Assembly: GCA_004552485.1 (NCBI GenBank)
Contig: SFOH01000034.1
Coordinates: forward strand, 1 to 25,192
Reading direction: 5' to 3'
Length of the DNA: 25,192 bases
DNA from: Bacteroidales bacterium
GTDB taxonomy: Bacteria; Bacteroidota; Bacteroidia; Bacteroidales; Muribaculaceae
Below are positions 23,656 through 25,192 of the stretch, in pieces (position 1 is the stretch's first letter; every line of letters begins with the position of its first letter). Both the position numbers and the translations under genes were made by a program. The notes beneath the pieces are model-generated. The model worked only from the letters and a program-made list of their open reading frames with translations, was not told the DNA's origin and ran no database searches.

Positions 23656-25136
23656 ACAGCCGCCGCATCCTGCTGCCACTGGCGCTGACCGCCGTGGCCG
23701 CCCTGGCCTATCAGGGCTCTTACATGGTTTTCGCCCCGGCTTCGGACGCCGTCACACGCGCCATCGCCGTCAAGAACACCGACTCAATCAGCATCAGCGG
23801 CACCAATGTCGTCGTCACGCCCCTGGGTCAGCCGCAGAGCATGCTGCCCATCAGCGCCATCGCCGACCTGCGCATCCTCCCCAACGAGGATGTCATCGCC
23901 ATCGACATGGACCGCGCCACCGTCTTCAACCCCCTGGCCTTCGAGGGCGTGAGCGTGGAGATGGTCGACAAAGCCGTGACCGTCACCTCCGAATACGCCT
24001 CCGACCTCAACATCTCGGTTAAAGGCACCGGCAAAAGCGTGAAAGTCTATGCCGCCGCCGGCCTCAACCTTGTCCTCGACAACGCCAAACTGAGCGGCGA
24101 GGGCAGTGCCGCCGTCAACATTCAGACCAAGAAAGCCTCGACCATCACCCTCGTAGGCGAGAACGTCCTCGCTGACAGCGCTCCCTACGCCACGCCCACC
24201 GGCGAAAAGGAGAACGGCACACTCTTCTCCATCGGTAAAATCACCCTCCAGGGCGACGGCTCGCTGTCCGTATCATCGGCAGTCAAGCATGCCATCGCCT
24301 CCTCCAAGAGCATCACCATCAAGAGCGGCAACGTGACCGTCACGGGCGCTGCCTCCGACGGCCTCCACGCTGACGGCATCGCCCTCAACGGCGGCTCGTT
24401 CACCTGCGCCGCTGTCACCGGCGACGGCGTCGACGCAGGCGCCGAGACCCTCGTCATCGACGGCGCCAAGGTCAACGTCACCTCCACCGCCGACGATGTC
24501 AAGGCCCTCAAAGCCGACGGCGACATCTTCGTGCGCTCCGGCGAGGTCGTCTTCTCCGTGGCCGGCGGCCAGAGCAAGGGCTTCAAGACCAAAGCCAACA
24601 TGTACGTAGAGGGCGGCGTGATGCGCGCCACCATGACCGGAGGCGTCGTTGTCACCAACGGCGACCCCTCCTACTGCACCGCCTTCAAGACTGACAGCGC
24701 CTTCGTCATGAGCGGCGGCGAGCTCCACGTCACCTCCACCGGCGAGGCCGGCAAAGGCATCTCCACCGACGGCGACTTCACCATCACCGACGGCGTCATC
24801 GACATCTCAACCTCCGGCAACGGCGCCACATACGTCGACTCGACCGGCGTAACCGACTCATACTCCGCAACATGCATCACCGTCGACGGCAACGCATACG
24901 TCTACGGCGGACGCCTGACACTGCGCTCCTCCGGCACCGCCGGCAAAGCCCTCAAGTCAGACCTGGCCATGGTTATCGGCCGCCCCGGCGAGGCGGCGAC
25001 ACGCCTCCCACTCCTCCCGGCGGTAACACCGGCGGCGGAGGTCCCGGTGGCGGTCCCGGCGGAGGCCCCGGCGGCGGATTCCCCGGTGGCGGTCCCGGCG
25101 GCATGGACAATGCCGACTATGCCAACCCCAAAGTGA
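23652..25136 (+). CDS. Secreted beta-helix carbohydrate-binding-like protein (Cthe_2159 family), frameshifted near its 3' end
   Basis: The frame reads 494 residues. A signal peptide (about 1-31) is followed by an ITFxxxx-like N-terminal segment (SISISGTNVVVTPLG) and a long run of short strands typical of right-handed beta-helices, for example GDGSLSVSSAVKHAIASSKS, GLHADGIALNGGSF and GGQSKGFKTKANMYVEGG. The pattern matches the carbohydrate-binding-domain family related to Cthe_2159 (DUF4353), which binds acidic polysaccharides. At about 24990 the frame changes character, becoming Pro/Ala/Val-rich (LPAVTPAAEVPVAVP), and stops at 25136. The -1 frame instead gives the expected Gly-rich stretch and continues the helix, so a 1-nt deletion near 24990 is likely and the real protein runs past the window. 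Confidence 0.85.
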   Translation: MNSRRILLPLALTAVAALAYQGSYMVFAPASDAVTRAIAVKNTDSISISGTNVVVTPLGQPQSMLPISAIADLRILPNEDVIAIDMDRATVFNPLAFEGVSVEMVDKAVTVTSEYASDLNISVKGTGKSVKVYAAAGLNLVLDNAKLSGEGSAAVNIQTKKASTITLVGENVLADSAPYATPTGEKENGTLFSIGKITLQGDGSLSVSSAVKHAIASSKSITIKSGNVTVTGAASDGLHADGIALNGGSFTCAAVTGDGVDAGAETLVIDGAKVNVTSTADDVKALKADGDIFVRSGEVVFSVAGGQSKGFKTKANMYVEGGVMRATMTGGVVVTNGDPSYCTAFKTDSAFVMSGGELHVTSTGEAGKGISTDGDFTITDGVIDISTSGNGATYVDSTGVTDSYSATCITVDGNAYVYGGRLTLRSSGTAGKALKSDLAMVIGRPGEAATRLPLLPAVTPAAEVPVAVPAEAPAADSPVAVPAAWTMPTMPTPK

Positions 25137-25192
25137 TCAAAGCCGAAGGCAACCTCGACATCTATTCCGGCATCCTCATCATCTCCTCCACC
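24974..25192 (+). other. Out-of-frame continuation of the beta-helix protein
   Basis: In the frame starting at 24974 the sequence encodes TPPTPPGGNTGGG, a Gly/Pro-rich loop with several GGGPGGG units, then MDNADYANPKVIKAEGNL and DIYSGILIISST, open to the end of the window. This is the usual late part of the family. It is joined to the upstream frame if one base is added near 24990-24992. Confidence 0.75.

Overview
The window is about 25 kb of GC-rich Bacteroidales chromosome, plausibly from the Prevotella/Muribaculaceae side of the order. This rests on many Bacteroidetes promoters (TTTG, 19-22 nt, TAnnTTTG), almost no Shine-Dalgarno sequences, secreted proteins with a C-terminal sorting-like domain, and family-typical proteins such as PFOR, flavodiiron protein, an IS1182-type transposase and a Cthe_2159-like beta-helix protein. 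The species assignment is inference.

Layout. 1-195 is the 3' end of a secreted-protein gene. 250-2183 is a damaged IS1182-family insertion sequence; two tandem duplications, one of 11 bp and one of 50 bp, disrupt its transposase gene and its leader. 2213-4493 holds an exported glycerophosphodiesterase, a TonB-C-domain protein and an exported carboxymuconolactone decarboxylase/cupin fusion. 4617-12359 is a seven-gene minus-strand operon: periplasmic adaptor, ABC ATPase, two MacB-type permeases, TolC-like outer-membrane protein, Fis-type response regulator and NtrB-like histidine kinase. It is a tripartite efflux or export machine with its own two-component system. 12654-12974 is an orphan HipB-like regulator.

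13262-15386 is a visibly AT-richer three-gene cassette (small unknown protein, cytosolic BspA-type leucine-rich repeat protein, acidic unknown protein). It lies on the 3' side of tRNA-Phe (15629-15701) and carries several strong inverted repeats. 15866-17670 is dnaX, readable as a 375-aa gamma-like product or, through a -1 shift at a G GGG GGC heptamer, as a 601-aa tau. 17726-18907 is a flavodiiron protein, divergent from pyruvate:ferredoxin oxidoreductase (19247-22837); this pairs anaerobic pyruvate oxidation with O2/NO detoxification. After a strong terminator, 23212-25192 holds two translationally overlapping secreted-protein genes. The second has an apparent 1-nt frameshift near 24990 and really runs off the window.

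The most interesting signals are the dnaX recoding site, the possible antisense RNA and duplicated leader in the insertion sequence, the tRNA-linked cassette with its nested dyad, and promoters that abut start codons and suggest leaderless mRNAs.
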